Positions 25,854-37,425 of a stretch of 64,000 nt of DNA are shown in pieces (within the stretch, counting starts at the first letter, position 1; every line of letters begins with the position of its first letter). The notes beneath the pieces are model-generated. The model saw only the letters and a program-made list of their open reading frames with translations. It did not search any database and had not been told where the DNA came from. A program made the translations under genes and the position numbers. The DNA is taken from the NCBI RefSeq assembly GCF_000422705.1, contig NZ_AUGO01000006.1, positions 186,001 through 250,000 of the forward strand. The letters are read 5' to 3'. This DNA is from Flavobacterium soli DSM 19725. GTDB lineage: Bacteria; Bacteroidota; Bacteroidia; Flavobacteriales; Flavobacteriaceae.

Positions 25854-28397
25854 TTAATTTGTAGGTTCTTCTGTTTTTTGAACTGTAACCGTCAATTCCT
25901 GACCGCCATCTTCAATGTCCATAAAAATTTCATCACCCATTCCAATTTTTGAAGTTATGATTTCTTCTGCCAAAGCATCTTCAACATATTTTTGAATGGC
26001 TCTTTTCAATGGTCGTGCACCAAATTGCTTGTCAAAACCTTTTTCAGCAATATATGCTTTTGCTTTGTCAGAAAGTTTTAGGTTATAACCTAATTCTTTC
26101 ACACGAACATATAATTTTTTCAATTCAATTTCGATGATTAGGTTAATGTGTTCTTGCTCTAAAGCATTGAAAACAATAACGTCATCAATTCTATTTAAGA
26201 ATTCTGGAGCAAAGGCTTTTTTCAAAGCGTTTTCGATAATGCTTTTTGAGTTTTCATCTGTTTGAGAAACTTTCGCGGCAGTACCAAAACCAACACCTTG
26301 ACCGAAATCCTTCAATTGACGGGCTCCAATATTAGATGTCATGATGATAATAGTATTCTTGAAATCGATTTTACGACCTAAGCTATCAGTTAAAAATCCA
26401 TCATCTAAAACTTGAAGCATCATGTTGAATACATCTGGATGTGCTTTTTCAATTTCATCCAAAAGCACAACTGAGTAAGGTTTTCTTCTCACTTTTTCAG
26501 TCAATTGACCACCTTCTTCATATCCAACGTATCCTGGAGGTGCTCCAACTAATCTTGAAATGGCAAATTTTTCCATGTATTCGCTCATGTCAATTCTGAT
26601 CAAAGCTTCTTCGGAATCAAATAATTCTTTGGCGATAACTTTTGCCAATTGTGTTTTTCCAACTCCTGTTTGCCCTAAGAAAATAAATGAACCAATTGGT
26701 CGATTTGGATCTTTCAATCCGGCACGATTTCTTTGGATGGAACGGGCAATTTTCATTACTGCTTCGTTTTGTCCAATTACCTTACCTTGAATAATTTCTG
26801 GCAATTTAGCTAATTTATTACTTTCAGTTTGAGCAATACGGTTTACTGGTATTCCAGACATCATTGAAACGACATCAGCAACGTTATCTTCAGTCACCTG
26901 AATACGGTTGTTTTTAGAATCTTCTTCCCATTGTTCTTGAGCGATTGCCAAGTCTTTTTCGATGCGTTTTTCATCATCTCTAAGTTTGGCTGCTTCTTCG
27001 TATTTCTGTTTTTTAACAACAGTATTTTTAAGTTCACGAACTTCTTCCAACTGACGCTCTAAATCCAAAATTTGTTTTGGAACATCAATATTAGTAATGT
27101 GAACTCTGGAACCTGCTTCATCCAAAGCATCAATAGCCTTGTCTGGAAGGAAACGCTCTGACATATATCTGTCCGTTAACTTCACGCAAGCTTCAATTGC
27201 TTCTGGAGTATAGATGACGTTGTGGTGGTCTTCGTATTTATTTTTGATGTTGTTTAAAATCGTAATTGTTTCTTCAACAGAAGTTGGTTCGACAATTACC
27301 TTTTGAAAACGTCTTTCTAAAGCACCATCTTTTTCAATGTATTGACGGTATTCATCAAGAGTAGTGGCACCAATACATTGGATTTCACCTCTAGCTAAAG
27401 CTGGTTTAAACATATTTGAAGCATCGAGTGAACCAGTAGCTCCTCCAGCTCCAACAATGGTATGAATCTCATCAATGAAGAGAATAATATCATCGTTTTT
27501 TTCAAGTTCGTTCATCACAGCTTTCATACGTTCTTCAAACTGGCCACGGTATTTTGTTCCGGCAACTAAGCTTGCCAAATCTAGGGTAACTACACGTTTG
27601 TTGAATAAAATACGGGATACTTTCTTTTGGATAATTCTCAAGGCTAATCCTTCTGCAATAGCAGATTTACCAACACCTGGTTCTCCAATTAAAAGTGGAT
27701 TGTTCTTTTTTCTACGGCTCAAAATCTGCGATACACGCTCGATTTCTTTTTCACGACCTACAACAGGATCCAATTTTCCTTCTTCGGCCATTTCTGTTAA
27801 ATCTCTTCCGAAATTATCCAGAACTGGTGTTTTAGATTTCTTATTGGATTTATTAGCAGGATTGTTAAAACTGCCTTCTTTTAAACTGTCATCTTGTCCT
27901 GAATCATCGTTAAACGATTCGTTTCTTGGCAAGTTATCTAGGAATTCTTCTTCGCTTGGCGTCATATTTAAATATTGTTCTTTGGCTACGTCATAATCGA
28001 TTTTCATCTTATTCAATAGCTTGGTTGTGGGATCGTTTTCATTTCTTAAAATGCACAATAAAAGATGTGCAGTACTAATTGAACTGCTTTGAAAAACTTT
28101 AGCTTCTAAAAAAGTGGTCTTCAGAGCCCTTTCCGCTTGACGGGTAAGGTGAAGATTCTTTTTGTCGTTGCTAATTTCAACACTTGGATTGGCAGGGCTT
28201 AAAATTTCTACTTTTTTTCTCAGGTGGTCTAAATCGACTGATAAATTGTTTAGTATATTTATAGCTTTACCATTACCATCTCTTAAAATACCCAACATTA
28301 GATGCTCGGTACCTATGAAGTCGTGACCCAAACGAAGGGCTTCTTCCTTGCTGTAGGTAATCACATCTTTTACTCTTGGTGAAAAATTATCATCCAT
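25854..28397 (-). CDS. clpC: ATP-dependent Clp protease ATP-binding subunit ClpC
   Basis: The start is placed at 28397 ([12 protein letters not shown]), where ClpC homology begins, giving 847 residues; the frame is open to 28466. The layout is an N-terminal Clp repeat domain (1-145); the first AAA module with Walker [10 protein letters not shown]; a UVR-type middle segment; and the second AAA module with Walker A 'GQTGVGKT' and '[28 protein letters not shown]'. A C-terminal D2-small domain follows. It unfolds substrates for ClpP in the cytosol. A linker rich in Ser/Asn/Asp (about residues 170-190) is longer than in B. subtilis ClpC. It is divergent from gyrA. Confidence 0.95.
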   Translation of the reverse strand: MDDNFSPRVKDVITYSKEEALRLGHDFIGTEHLMLGILRDGNGKAINILNNLSVDLDHLRKKVEILSPANPSVEISNDKKNLHLTRQAERALKTTFLEAKVFQSSSISTAHLLLCILRNENDPTTKLLNKMKIDYDVAKEQYLNMTPSEEEFLDNLPRNESFNDDSGQDDSLKEGSFNNPANKSNKKSKTPVLDNFGRDLTEMAEEGKLDPVVGREKEIERVSQILSRRKKNNPLLIGEPGVGKSAIAEGLALRIIQKKVSRILFNKRVVTLDLASLVAGTKYRGQFEERMKAVMNELEKNDDIILFIDEIHTIVGAGGATGSLDASNMFKPALARGEIQCIGATTLDEYRQYIEKDGALERRFQKVIVEPTSVEETITILNNIKNKYEDHHNVIYTPEAIEACVKLTDRYMSERFLPDKAIDALDEAGSRVHITNIDVPKQILDLERQLEEVRELKNTVVKKQKYEEAAKLRDDEKRIEKDLAIAQEQWEEDSKNNRIQVTEDNVADVVSMMSGIPVNRIAQTESNKLAKLPEIIQGKVIGQNEAVMKIARSIQRNRAGLKDPNRPIGSFIFLGQTGVGKTQLAKVIAKELFDSEEALIRIDMSEYMEKFAISRLVGAPPGYVGYEEGGQLTEKVRRKPYSVVLLDEIEKAHPDVFNMMLQVLDDGFLTDSLGRKIDFKNTIIIMTSNIGARQLKDFGQGVGFGTAAKVSQTDENSKSIIENALKKAFAPEFLNRIDDVIVFNALEQEHINLIIEIELKKLYVRVKELGYNLKLSDKAKAYIAEKGFDKQFGARPLKRAIQKYVEDALAEEIITSKIGMGDEIFMDIEDGGQELTVTVQKTEEPTN

Positions 28398-28662
28398 ACT
28401 ATATTGATATTGGTTCTGTAAATTTAGTAATAATGTATCTCTTTTGCAAAAATCATACCCTGCCATTAGTACTGACAGCTAATTGACAAAAAAATATCCG
28501 AAAATAAAAGTTAAATTACAATTAACTTATCAACTAATAACGGCTGGTTTTATGTTAATAAATCGAATAAATTTCTGTTAATTTATATACGAAAAAAGTT
28601 TGAGAAAGGTTATATTAGCAGGATTTTTTAAAACACATTAAATTTAATTATAACTATAGAAT
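28398..28662. promoter_or_regulatory. Shared promoter region of clpC and gyrA
   Basis: A 265-base AT-rich gap between divergent genes. It must hold promoters for both, but I could not place a TTG/TAnnTTTG pair with the right spacing on either strand. Confidence 0.45.
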
Positions 28663-31287
28663 ATGTCTGACGGAGAAAAGTTAATTCCTATAAACATAGA
28701 GGACGAAATGAAATCAGCTTACATCGATTATTCGATGTCAGTTATTGTATCAAGAGCACTTCCAGATGTTAGAGATGGCTTGAAACCAGTGCACCGAAGA
28801 GTACTTTACGGGATGTACGAATTAGGAGTTCTTTCGAATAGAGCCCATAAAAAATCAGCAAGAATTGTTGGAGAAGTTTTAGGTAAGTATCACCCACACG
28901 GCGATACATCGGTTTACGATGCTATGGTTCGTATGGCACAAGAGTGGAGTTTGCGTTATCTTTTGGTAGATGGGCAAGGTAACTTTGGGTCTGTGGATGG
29001 TGATAGCCCTGCAGCAATGCGTTATACTGAAGCAAGAATGAAAAAAATATCAGAAGAAATTATGGCTGATATCGACAAGGAAACTGTCGATTTCCAGTTA
29101 AATTTTGATGATACTTTATATGAACCAAAAGTAATGCCTACGAAAGTTCCGACTCTATTGATAAATGGAGCTTCGGGAATTGCAGTGGGTATGGCTACCA
29201 ATATGGCACCTCACAATTTAACTGAGGTAATCAACGGAACTTTGGCTTACATCGAAAATGAAGATATTGAAATCGATGAGTTGATGAACCATATCAAAGC
29301 ACCTGACTTTCCGACAGGTGGTGTGATTTATGGTTATGAAGGTGTTCGTGAAGCCTTTAAAACAGGAAGAGGAAGAATTGTGATGAGAGCGAAAGTAGGC
29401 TTCGAAGAAGTTGACGGACGTGAATCAATCATTGTTACTGAAATTCCATACCAAGTGAATAAAGCTGATATGATCAAGAAAACAGCCGACTTGGTAAATG
29501 ATAAAAAAATTGAAGGTATTGCCAATATCCGTGACGAATCGGATCGAAATGGTATGCGAATCGTTTACATCTTGAAACGTGATGCTGTGCCAAATGTGGT
29601 ATTGAATACCTTATATAAATATACACAATTACAATCTTCTTTCAGTGTAAACAATATTGCACTTGTAAACGGAAGACCTCAAATGTTGAATCTAAAAGAA
29701 TTGATTCATTATTTTGTGGAACACCGTCATGAAGTTGTAATCCGTAGAGCTCAATATGAGTTGCGTAAAGCAGAAGAAAGAGCTCACATCCTTGAAGGTT
29801 TAATCATTGCTTCGGATAATATTGATGAAGTAATTGCCTTGATTCGTTCGTCTAAAAACACAGATGAAGCCAGAGAGAAATTGATGGAGCGTTTCAAATT
29901 ATCTGAAATCCAATCGAAAGCAATCGTTGAGATGCGTTTGCGTCAATTGACAGGCTTGGAGCAAGATAAATTGAGAGCGGAGTATGAGGAAATCATGAAA
30001 TTGATTGATCATTTAAGAGCTTTACTTGCAAGTAAAGAAATGAGAATGGATTTGATTAAAGAAGAATTGGCAGAAATCCGTGATAAATATGGAGATGAAC
30101 GTCGTTCTATCATTGAATATTCTGGTGGAGATGTAAGTATTGAAGATTTGATTGCTGATGAAAATGTAGTGATTACCATTTCGCATGCAGGTTATATCAA
30201 ACGTACGCCTTTAACGGAATACAAAACACAAAATAGAGGAGGAGTTGGGCAAAAAAGTGCCGGAACAAGAGATCAGGATTTCTTGGAACACATGTATGTT
30301 GCAACGAATCATCAATATATGATGTTCTTTACCCAAAAAGGAAAATGTTTCTGGATGCGTGTTTATGAAATTCCAGAAGGAAGCAAAACTGCGAAAGGTA
30401 GAGCCATTCAAAACTTGGTGAATATTGAAAGTGATGATAAAGTGAAAGCTTTTATCTGTACTCAGGATTTAAAAGACAAGGACTATATCAACAGTCATAA
30501 CCTTGTGATGGTAACGAAAAAAGGTCAGGTTAAGAAAACTTCTTTGGAGAAATATTCTAAGCCTAGAGTAAATGGAGTTGCTGCAATTACAATTAAGGAA
30601 GGTGATGAATTATTGGCTGCTAAATTGACCAATGGTGAAAGCCAAATTATCTTAGCGGTTAAATCAGGTAAACTAGTTCGTTTTGAAGAAACTAAAACAC
30701 GTCCGATGGGAAGAACAGCTTCTGGAGTTCGTGGAATTACCTTAAAAGATGATACTGATGAAGTAATTGGTATGGTTACTGTAAATGATATGAGTAGCGA
30801 AATCCTAGTAGTTGCTGAAAACGGTTACGGAAAACGTTCTAGCCTTGATGAATACAGAATTACGAATCGTGGTGGAAAAGGAGTTAAAACCCTTAATATT
30901 ACTGAGAAAACAGGTAAATTAATCTCTATTAATGATGTTACTGATGCTGATGATTTAATGATCATCAACAAGTCTGGATTGACCATCAGAATGGCGGTTG
31001 AAGATCTAAGAGTAATGGGGCGTGCCACACAAGGTGTGAAATTAATCAACATCAAAGGAAACGATTCAATTGCTGCAGTAACTAAAGTAATGAAAGATGA
31101 TGTTGTTGAACCAGCAGTTGACGAAGACGGAAATATCATTGTAGATGAAACCATCGAAAGAGTAAAACCAGTTTTGGAAGTACTTGAAGACGATGGAACA
31201 GCAGACGACGATGACGATACCGACGAAGAAATTGAAGACGAAGAATTAGAAGAAGATGACTCTGACGAAGAGGAATCGGAAGAGTAA
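28663..31287 (+). CDS. gyrA: DNA gyrase subunit A
   Basis: An 874-residue type II topoisomerase A subunit. The breakage-reunion domain begins '[39 protein letters not shown]' and has catalytic Tyr121 in [10 protein letters not shown]. The quinolone-determining region holds '[10 protein letters not shown]'. The C-terminal DNA-wrapping beta-pinwheel has the GyrA-box-like '[16 protein letters not shown]', which separates GyrA from ParC. The last 40 or so residues are an extremely acidic tail of Asp and Glu. With GyrB it introduces negative supercoils. Confidence 0.97.
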   Translation: MSDGEKLIPINIEDEMKSAYIDYSMSVIVSRALPDVRDGLKPVHRRVLYGMYELGVLSNRAHKKSARIVGEVLGKYHPHGDTSVYDAMVRMAQEWSLRYLLVDGQGNFGSVDGDSPAAMRYTEARMKKISEEIMADIDKETVDFQLNFDDTLYEPKVMPTKVPTLLINGASGIAVGMATNMAPHNLTEVINGTLAYIENEDIEIDELMNHIKAPDFPTGGVIYGYEGVREAFKTGRGRIVMRAKVGFEEVDGRESIIVTEIPYQVNKADMIKKTADLVNDKKIEGIANIRDESDRNGMRIVYILKRDAVPNVVLNTLYKYTQLQSSFSVNNIALVNGRPQMLNLKELIHYFVEHRHEVVIRRAQYELRKAEERAHILEGLIIASDNIDEVIALIRSSKNTDEAREKLMERFKLSEIQSKAIVEMRLRQLTGLEQDKLRAEYEEIMKLIDHLRALLASKEMRMDLIKEELAEIRDKYGDERRSIIEYSGGDVSIEDLIADENVVITISHAGYIKRTPLTEYKTQNRGGVGQKSAGTRDQDFLEHMYVATNHQYMMFFTQKGKCFWMRVYEIPEGSKTAKGRAIQNLVNIESDDKVKAFICTQDLKDKDYINSHNLVMVTKKGQVKKTSLEKYSKPRVNGVAAITIKEGDELLAAKLTNGESQIILAVKSGKLVRFEETKTRPMGRTASGVRGITLKDDTDEVIGMVTVNDMSSEILVVAENGYGKRSSLDEYRITNRGGKGVKTLNITEKTGKLISINDVTDADDLMIINKSGLTIRMAVEDLRVMGRATQGVKLINIKGNDSIAAVTKVMKDDVVEPAVDEDGNIIVDETIERVKPVLEVLEDDGTADDDDDTDEEIEDEELEEDDSDEEESEE

Positions 31288-31306
31288 TAATATAAACACA
31301 ACGATC

Positions 31307-32623
31307 ATGAAAAATAAATTTGTACTACTTGCAGCAGCATTGCTTATTTCGGTAAGTTCTTTTGCACAGAAAGACGAGTTAAAAACCCTTAAAAAATTGT
31401 ATTCAAAAGATGCACCATCTGCTAAAGATGTAATTGAATACAAGGCGAATGTAGTAAAATTAACACCTTTGGCTACTGAAGAAGGCGATAAGGTTTATGC
31501 CAATTTCTATAAGGCAATGTTACCTGTTGTGGAAATTAAAAGTTTAGGCACTACTGCTACTCAAGAACAAATGTCAAAATTTGTTACACCAGCTGCTGTT
31601 GATACTTTTACAAAGGGAGCTAATGAAATGTTGGAGTACGAAAAAAGAACAGGAAAAAAAGTTTATACAGATAATATCAAACAAACTATAACTTTTTTCA
31701 AACCTTCTCTTTTAAATTATGCAATTGATTTAGGAAGCCAAAAAAAGTTTGCTGAAGCTGCAAATGTTTTTTACAATACTTATCTTTTGGACAAAAACGA
31801 TCAGGAAAAATTATACTATGCTGCAAGTTATGCCGTGAATGCTCAGGACTTTGATTTGGCTCTAAAATATTACGAAGAGTTGAAAGCACTAAATTTTTCT
31901 GGTGAAAAAACAAATTATTACGCTAAAAGCAAAGCAAACGACGCTGAAAATTACTTTGATTCAAAGTCGAACAGAGATGCTGCAGTAAAAATTGGAACTC
32001 ACACAGCTCCAAGAGATGAGAATGAACCTTCAAAAAGAGGAGAAATTTATAAAAATATTGCTTTGATATTAGTTCAAAAAGGTAGAATTGAAGAAGCCAA
32101 AAAAGCTATTCAAGATGCAAGACAAGCTAATCCTGACGATACTTCATTGATATTATCAGAAGCCGATTTGTATTTAAAAACTAATGATATGGAATCTTAC
32201 AAAAATGCCATCAATCAAGTTCTGGAAAAAGATCCAAATAATGTAGATTTAATATTTAATCTAGGTGTCATTAGCAGTAATAATAAAGATTTAAAAAACG
32301 CAGAAAAATATTATAACCAAGCACTAAGTATCAATCCAAATTATGCAAATGCCTATTATAACCTTTCTGCTATAAGGATTGATGAATCTCAAGTGTTATT
32401 AGATCAGATGAACAAATTGGGAACTTCAGCTGCTGATAATAAGAAGTATGATGTTTTGAAAAAACAAAGAGAAGAGGTTTTGAAAGGTGCAATTACTAAC
32501 CTAGAGAAAACTATAAGTCTTGATGATAAAAATGTTGAAGCTAAAAAGGTTTTGATAAATGTTTATAATGCTTTAGAAATGACTGATAAAGCGAAAGCAT
32601 TAAAAGCTACTATGAAGGAATAG
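31307..32623 (+). CDS. Exported tetratricopeptide-repeat protein
   Basis: The start is placed at 31307 (MKNKFVLLAAALL), 19 bases after gyrA. The frame is open further upstream, but that part lies in gyrA and lacks a signal. The 438-residue product has a signal peptide ending SSFAQ. TPR units are clear from about residue 250 on ('AEKYYNQALSINPNYANAYYNLSAIRI'; 'AITNLEKTISLDDKNVEAKKVLINVY'), with weaker ones before. TPR arrays scaffold protein complexes; the partner is unknown. It is probably co-transcribed with gyrA and ends in a strong terminator. Confidence 0.88.
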   Translation: MKNKFVLLAAALLISVSSFAQKDELKTLKKLYSKDAPSAKDVIEYKANVVKLTPLATEEGDKVYANFYKAMLPVVEIKSLGTTATQEQMSKFVTPAAVDTFTKGANEMLEYEKRTGKKVYTDNIKQTITFFKPSLLNYAIDLGSQKKFAEAANVFYNTYLLDKNDQEKLYYAASYAVNAQDFDLALKYYEELKALNFSGEKTNYYAKSKANDAENYFDSKSNRDAAVKIGTHTAPRDENEPSKRGEIYKNIALILVQKGRIEEAKKAIQDARQANPDDTSLILSEADLYLKTNDMESYKNAINQVLEKDPNNVDLIFNLGVISSNNKDLKNAEKYYNQALSINPNYANAYYNLSAIRIDESQVLLDQMNKLGTSAADNKKYDVLKKQREEVLKGAITNLEKTISLDDKNVEAKKVLINVYNALEMTDKAKALKATMKE

Positions 32624-32661
32624 TTAGGATTTATAAAAGTTATAAAAACTCTTTATTATAA

Positions 32662-32700
32662 AATACCCCAAAAAGTATCTAGCTTTTTGGGGTATTTTTT
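32662..32700 (+). terminator. Intrinsic terminator of the gyrA-TPR unit
   Basis: Stem AATACCCCAAAAAG/CTTTTTGGGGTATT with a small loop and a T run. Confidence 0.9.
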
Positions 32701-32723
32701 TATGGTGATTAATAATTAATTCC

Positions 32724-34424
32724 TTACCAGAATTTCACATACAAAGCCATTACCAAAAGTACCGTTACAACAATTAAAACCATAGTTGAAGGCTCAACTT
32801 TAAACATGCTTTTATCGAGTTCAAATGCTTTTGGGTTGATTTTTGGTCCAGCCAAACTCATCAAGATCATAACCAACATTGTGAAGGCAAAAGCCAGCCC
32901 CATACAAATTAGGAAAGGAATTTCGAATCCTCCTTTTCCATTTGGAAACGCAGTATAAATCCAAGTTTCGTTTCCAAAAACTGCTGGTGCATAATTATTG
33001 AAGAATACCGAAAGCAAGAAGCCCGTTAGCATTCCGACGATAGCAGCAGCACCTGTTGTGCGTTTCCAAAACATACCCAAAATAAACATTGCAAAAACTC
33101 CCGGACTAATGAAACCTGTATATTTTTGGATGAAAGTAAAACCACCTTCACCACCAATTCCCAATAAATCTTTCCAAGTCAATAAAACAGAAAGAGCCAT
33201 TGCTACCAAGATCGTCAAACGGCCTATATTGACCATTTTTTTCTCGCTAGCACCTTTATTAATATATTTTTTATAAATGTCTAAAGTAAAAATTGTTGAG
33301 ATACTATTTGCTTTTCCAGCAAGTGATGCCACAATCGCAGCCGTCAAAGCTGCCAAAGAAAGTCCTTTCAACCCTGATGGAAGAAATCCTAAAATAGCCG
33401 AATAAGCATTATCCGCATTGAAACTTCCTCCTGGAGCCATCTCAGCTTGCAAAGCGCCATCTTGGTACAACACATAAGCTGCAATTCCAGGAAGCATCAC
33501 GATAATTGGCATTCCTAATTTGATAAATCCAGCAAAAAGAATTCCGGTTCTAGCGGTTTTTAAATCAGCTCCTAGAGCTCTTTGTGTAATATATTGGTTG
33601 CAACCCCAATAATTTAGATTCACAATCCATTGACCTGCAAAATACATTGCAATCCCGGGAAGCATTAAGTATTTATTAATGTCGGCTTGTGAGGATCCAG
33701 GTCCTGGCTTGTCTAAAATCATCTTAAAATGATCAGGGGCTTGTTTCATCATTGTAGTAAATCCGGCTAGAACATCATGTCCTAAGCCAAAACGTTCGCT
33801 AACCATCGTCAAGGCAATGTAAGTGGTTGCCAAACCTCCAATAATTAAAACCACAACCTGAATAACATCTGTAAAACCAATCACTTTCATACCACCAAGT
33901 GTAATTACCAAAGCGAAAATAGCCATCAAAACGATGATGATATGAAAATAACCTCCACCAGCAATGTTGTCAATTGCTAAGGCTCCCAAAAACAGGATAG
34001 AAGTAAGGTTGACAAAAACGTATAAGAACAACCAAAAAATCGCCATAATCAAACTCACAGTTTCATTGTAACGTGTTTGCAGGAACTGCGGCATCGTGAA
34101 AATTTTGTTTTTCAGATATACAGGAATAAACCAAACTGCAATAATTATCAAGGCGATGGCTGCCAACCATTCATAAGCCGCAACTGCTATCCCGACTACA
34201 AAACCATTACCACTCATTCCGATAAATTGTTCTGCAGAAATATTTGAAGCGATTAAAGATGCTCCAATTGCCCACCAAGTGAGCGAGCCTTCGGCAAGGA
34301 AAAAATCTTTGGTTTCGGATTCTCCTTTGTTCTTTTTTCGACTATAGATCCAATAACCATAACCGGCTACCAGAAAAAAATAGACAATAAAAATAATGTA
34401 ATCAATGCTTGAAAATTTACTCAT
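32724..34424 (-). CDS. Sodium/sugar symporter (SSS family)
   Basis: A 566-residue inner-membrane protein with about 14 hydrophobic helices. It belongs to the SSS (SGLT) group: 'AIGASLIASNISAEQFIGMSGNG' near residues 52-74 holds Na+-site residues, and 'LSLAALTAAIVASLAGKANSISTIFTLDIYK' near 360 is the other conserved block. The member most like it moves glucose or galactose, but the substrate cannot be read from sequence. It lies downstream of the GH3 gene on the same strand (132 bases), at the edge of the xylan locus. Import of xylose, released by that GH3 enzyme, is plausible. Confidence 0.88.
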   Translation of the reverse strand: MSKFSSIDYIIFIVYFFLVAGYGYWIYSRKKNKGESETKDFFLAEGSLTWWAIGASLIASNISAEQFIGMSGNGFVVGIAVAAYEWLAAIALIIIAVWFIPVYLKNKIFTMPQFLQTRYNETVSLIMAIFWLFLYVFVNLTSILFLGALAIDNIAGGGYFHIIIVLMAIFALVITLGGMKVIGFTDVIQVVVLIIGGLATTYIALTMVSERFGLGHDVLAGFTTMMKQAPDHFKMILDKPGPGSSQADINKYLMLPGIAMYFAGQWIVNLNYWGCNQYITQRALGADLKTARTGILFAGFIKLGMPIIVMLPGIAAYVLYQDGALQAEMAPGGSFNADNAYSAILGFLPSGLKGLSLAALTAAIVASLAGKANSISTIFTLDIYKKYINKGASEKKMVNIGRLTILVAMALSVLLTWKDLLGIGGEGGFTFIQKYTGFISPGVFAMFILGMFWKRTTGAAAIVGMLTGFLLSVFFNNYAPAVFGNETWIYTAFPNGKGGFEIPFLICMGLAFAFTMLVMILMSLAGPKINPKAFELDKSMFKVEPSTMVLIVVTVLLVMALYVKFW

Positions 34425-34556
34425 AATGTTAAAATGGTTAGTTTTAATAGAGGGTTAAAGTTTTTTAATCACTACAAATAGTGGTTGACTATATCGATTT
34501 CTTAATAAGTGTCAAATTAACACTAATTATTTTTTAAAAACAAAAAAGTAGGTGAT

Positions 34557-37187
34557 TTAATTAATCTGAATCATTTTAACAATCACATTTCCATTGGTTT
34601 TGTTGGCTTCGTCAGGTTGATTTCCTCCAATGGCTATTTTGACATTTCCATTAAATTGTTGGTATTTTCCTTCGGATGTAGTGTAGGACAAATCTAGAGG
34701 CGATAATTTGAAAATTACGGTCTTGGTTTCACCGGCTTTCAAGTGAATTCTTTCAAATCCTTTCAATGTTTTCAAAGGAGCTTTTATTGAATTATCTTGA
34801 TTGATAACATACAATTGAGCCACTTCATCTCCTGCAATTTTTCCAGTATTGGTGATTTTTACTTCAACCAAAAGATCTTTTCCTTTTTTTATTTTTGATG
34901 GAATTTTGGCTTCTTCATATTTAAAAGTGGTATAGCTTAAGCCGTAACCAAATCCGTAAAGCGGTTTTCCATTGAAATAACGATACGTTCGGTTGTCCAT
35001 TTTATAGTCTTCAAAAGGGGGGAGATCGTCATCACTTTTATAGAAAGTAACTGGCAATCTTCCGGCAGGATTGTAATCGCCAAATAAAATATCGGCTACA
35101 CCCGTACCAGCCGACTGGCCTCCATACCAAGAATTTAGAATGGCATCAACATTTTCAGCTTCCCAAGGGGTTGCAATTGCACTTCCTGTCATCATCACGA
35201 AAACGAGTGGTTTTCCAGTACTTTTCAGCTTTTTCATTAATTCGGTTTGAACAGTAGGAAGTAAAATTGAAGTTCGGTCGCCACCTTCAAAACCCGGGAA
35301 GTTCACAGGCATTTCTTCGCCTTCCAATTGAGGTGATATTCCACCAACGAAAACAAATGCATCAGCATCTTTTAGTCTAGAAATCATTGCATTGAAATCG
35401 GTTTTAACGAAATTCCCAGCATTGAAGGCTACATTGGCTTTGCCTTCGCCTTGCCAATATTCGACTACCAAATTATATACTTTTCCTTTCTGAGTTTCCA
35501 ACAAATAAGTTTTTTCTCCCCAACGGTTTTTTGACCAAGCATCTAAAACTTGCTTTCCATCGATGAAAAAGCGGTATCCGTCATCTGCATTTAACTCGAA
35601 AGTGATAGAACCGTTTTCAGTAGCAGTAAAATTGGTAGTATATCGAGCCGAAAAATTATTGGCTTTTATATTTCCAATTACAACTTCGCCTTCTTGCCAA
35701 AGATTGTTTATTTCAGTTTCAGTTCGAACGGCTTCGGGTTTTCCTTCAAGATTTTTGTTGTTGAAATATTCGGCTTTAAAGCCAAATTTTCCCTCGAAAG
35801 CATATTGATTTTTTAGATTTGAATAGACTAAAAGTGTATCATTCGTAAAATTAATCGCCTTCTCATAAACCACTTCGGTATCGTTACCCACTTTATCCTT
35901 GATTCCCTTTAAAACGGTACTCAATTCAGACGGAATACCATTGTAATTACCTAAAATAGAGATAGAATTATCGGCATTTGGACCTAAAACCGCAATCTTC
36001 TTTAGCTTTTTATTTAGTGGTAAAATATTGTTTTCATTCTTGAGCAAAACCATCGATTGTTGAGCCATTTTCAAAGCATGTTCCTTGTGAGGTGCACTTT
36101 CTAAAATCGATTCTGAGGTTTGGGCATATTTTACAATTGAAACAGGATCGAACATTCCAAGTCGGAAACGAATCATAAATAGTCTTTTTACTGAAACATC
36201 AATTTGAGCTTCAGTAATTAATCCTTTCTTTACGGCTTCAACCAAAGATTTATAGGCATCAGTTCCACAATCAATGTCAGTTCCATGATGAACGGCATCT
36301 GCAGAAGCGGATGCGGCATCAGGATGCGTCTTGTGGTTTTTGAAGAAGTCGTCAATTGCCCAACAATCTGAAGTTACATAGCCTTTAAATCCCCATTGCT
36401 TTCTCAAAATATCATTCATTAAGATATCGCTTGCACAACAAGGTTCGGTTCTGAAGGCATTATAAGCACACATCACTCCAGCGACTTCAGACTCCGTAAT
36501 TAGTTTTTTGAAAGCGGGAAGATAAGTGTCCCAAAGCTCATAAGGTGTTGCATCTGCATCAAAAGTGTGACGCAAAGGTTCTGGACCGCTGTGAACCGCA
36601 TAATGCTTTGCACAAGCTGCCGCTTTTAGGTATTTAGGATCATCACCTTGAAGACCTCTAACGAAAAAATCACCTAATTCCGCCGTCAGAAAAGGATCTT
36701 CTCCATAGGTTTCCTGGCCACGACCCCAACGAGGATCACGAAAAATGTTGATATTTGGAGTCCAATAGGTTAGTCCGAGATACCTTTCATTGGTTCTTCT
36801 TAATGCCACGGCCTTGTTATAAATCGCTCTTCCTTCTAAAGCAGAATAATCGGCCATTTTATAAAGCGAATTCTTGTCGAAAGTAGCAGCCATTGCAATT
36901 GCTTGAGGGAAAACGGTTGTTTTAAATGGAGTTCTTGCCACACCATGAAGCGTTTCATTCCACCAATCATAAGCTGGAATTCCCAGTCTTGGTATGGCAG
37001 GGGAGGAATTGAGCATTTGAGCTACTTTTTCTTCAAGCGTTAACTTGCTAACCAAGTCATCAACACGTTCTTCGAAAGAACGATTATGATCTCGAAAAAC
37101 AAATTTTTTATCCACTTGTTGGGAAAGACAATTGTTTGAAATAAATAAAACGACTAGTGTTTTGCAAATTATGAAGGTTGATTTCAT
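34557..37187 (-). CDS. GH3 beta-xylosidase/beta-glucosidase with PA14 insert
   Basis: The start is placed at 37187 (MKSTFIIC...), which gives a normal signal peptide ending in LSQQ; an upstream Met at 37217 would add ten residues. The protein is 876 residues. The GH3 N-terminal barrel contains 'AACAKHYAVHSGPEPLRH' and the nucleophile Asp274 in TSDCWA. The second GH3 domain is split by a PA14 carbohydrate-binding domain (about residues 466-600; 'DDGYRFFIDGKQV'). A fibronectin-III-like domain ends the protein. Related Bacteroidota enzymes act on xylo-oligosaccharides or beta-glucosides. The xylan setting and adjoining LacI operator favour beta-xylosidase. It is exported, probably periplasmic. 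Confidence 0.9.
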   Translation of the reverse strand: MKSTFIICKTLVVLFISNNCLSQQVDKKFVFRDHNRSFEERVDDLVSKLTLEEKVAQMLNSSPAIPRLGIPAYDWWNETLHGVARTPFKTTVFPQAIAMAATFDKNSLYKMADYSALEGRAIYNKAVALRRTNERYLGLTYWTPNINIFRDPRWGRGQETYGEDPFLTAELGDFFVRGLQGDDPKYLKAAACAKHYAVHSGPEPLRHTFDADATPYELWDTYLPAFKKLITESEVAGVMCAYNAFRTEPCCASDILMNDILRKQWGFKGYVTSDCWAIDDFFKNHKTHPDAASASADAVHHGTDIDCGTDAYKSLVEAVKKGLITEAQIDVSVKRLFMIRFRLGMFDPVSIVKYAQTSESILESAPHKEHALKMAQQSMVLLKNENNILPLNKKLKKIAVLGPNADNSISILGNYNGIPSELSTVLKGIKDKVGNDTEVVYEKAINFTNDTLLVYSNLKNQYAFEGKFGFKAEYFNNKNLEGKPEAVRTETEINNLWQEGEVVIGNIKANNFSARYTTNFTATENGSITFELNADDGYRFFIDGKQVLDAWSKNRWGEKTYLLETQKGKVYNLVVEYWQGEGKANVAFNAGNFVKTDFNAMISRLKDADAFVFVGGISPQLEGEEMPVNFPGFEGGDRTSILLPTVQTELMKKLKSTGKPLVFVMMTGSAIATPWEAENVDAILNSWYGGQSAGTGVADILFGDYNPAGRLPVTFYKSDDDLPPFEDYKMDNRTYRYFNGKPLYGFGYGLSYTTFKYEEAKIPSKIKKGKDLLVEVKITNTGKIAGDEVAQLYVINQDNSIKAPLKTLKGFERIHLKAGETKTVIFKLSPLDLSYTTSEGKYQQFNGNVKIAIGGNQPDEANKTNGNVIVKMIQIN

Positions 37188-37279
37188 AAGTATAGTATTT
37201 GATTTTAATAATGTCAAAAAATGAAGAATGCCTAAAAAAATCAGTTATTTACAAAAATTATATTAGGTCTAAAGTAAAT

Positions 37280-37291
37280 GCAACCGATTGT
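37280..37291. promoter_or_regulatory. LacI-type operator between GH3 and lacI
   Basis: GCAACCGATTGT, 11 of 12 against the form GCAAnCGnTTGC. It lies in the divergent region of the GH3 gene and lacI. On the plus strand its TTG (37288-37290) is 17 bases before TATTTTAG (37308-37315), a 7-of-8 match to the -7 motif, so the operator would cover the lacI promoter. Confidence 0.65.
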
Positions 37292-37425
37292 GTAAAGAAA
37301 TAAAAAATATTTTAGATGTAATGCATTAATTGTAAATAATATGTGTTAAAAATAACGTTTAGGCAAAAATATTTTGTAATTATTTTATAATCAAAAAATG
37401 TATATTTGTTAGATATTTAAGATTC

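Noticed and set aside
27475..27996. Plus-strand reading frame of 173 codons
   Set aside because: It lies wholly inside clpC on the other strand and has no family likeness.
30825..31301. Minus-strand Ser-rich reading frame of 158 codons
   Set aside because: It is the reverse complement of the Asp/Glu-rich gyrA tail, which gives Ser codons by chance; gyrA is certain.
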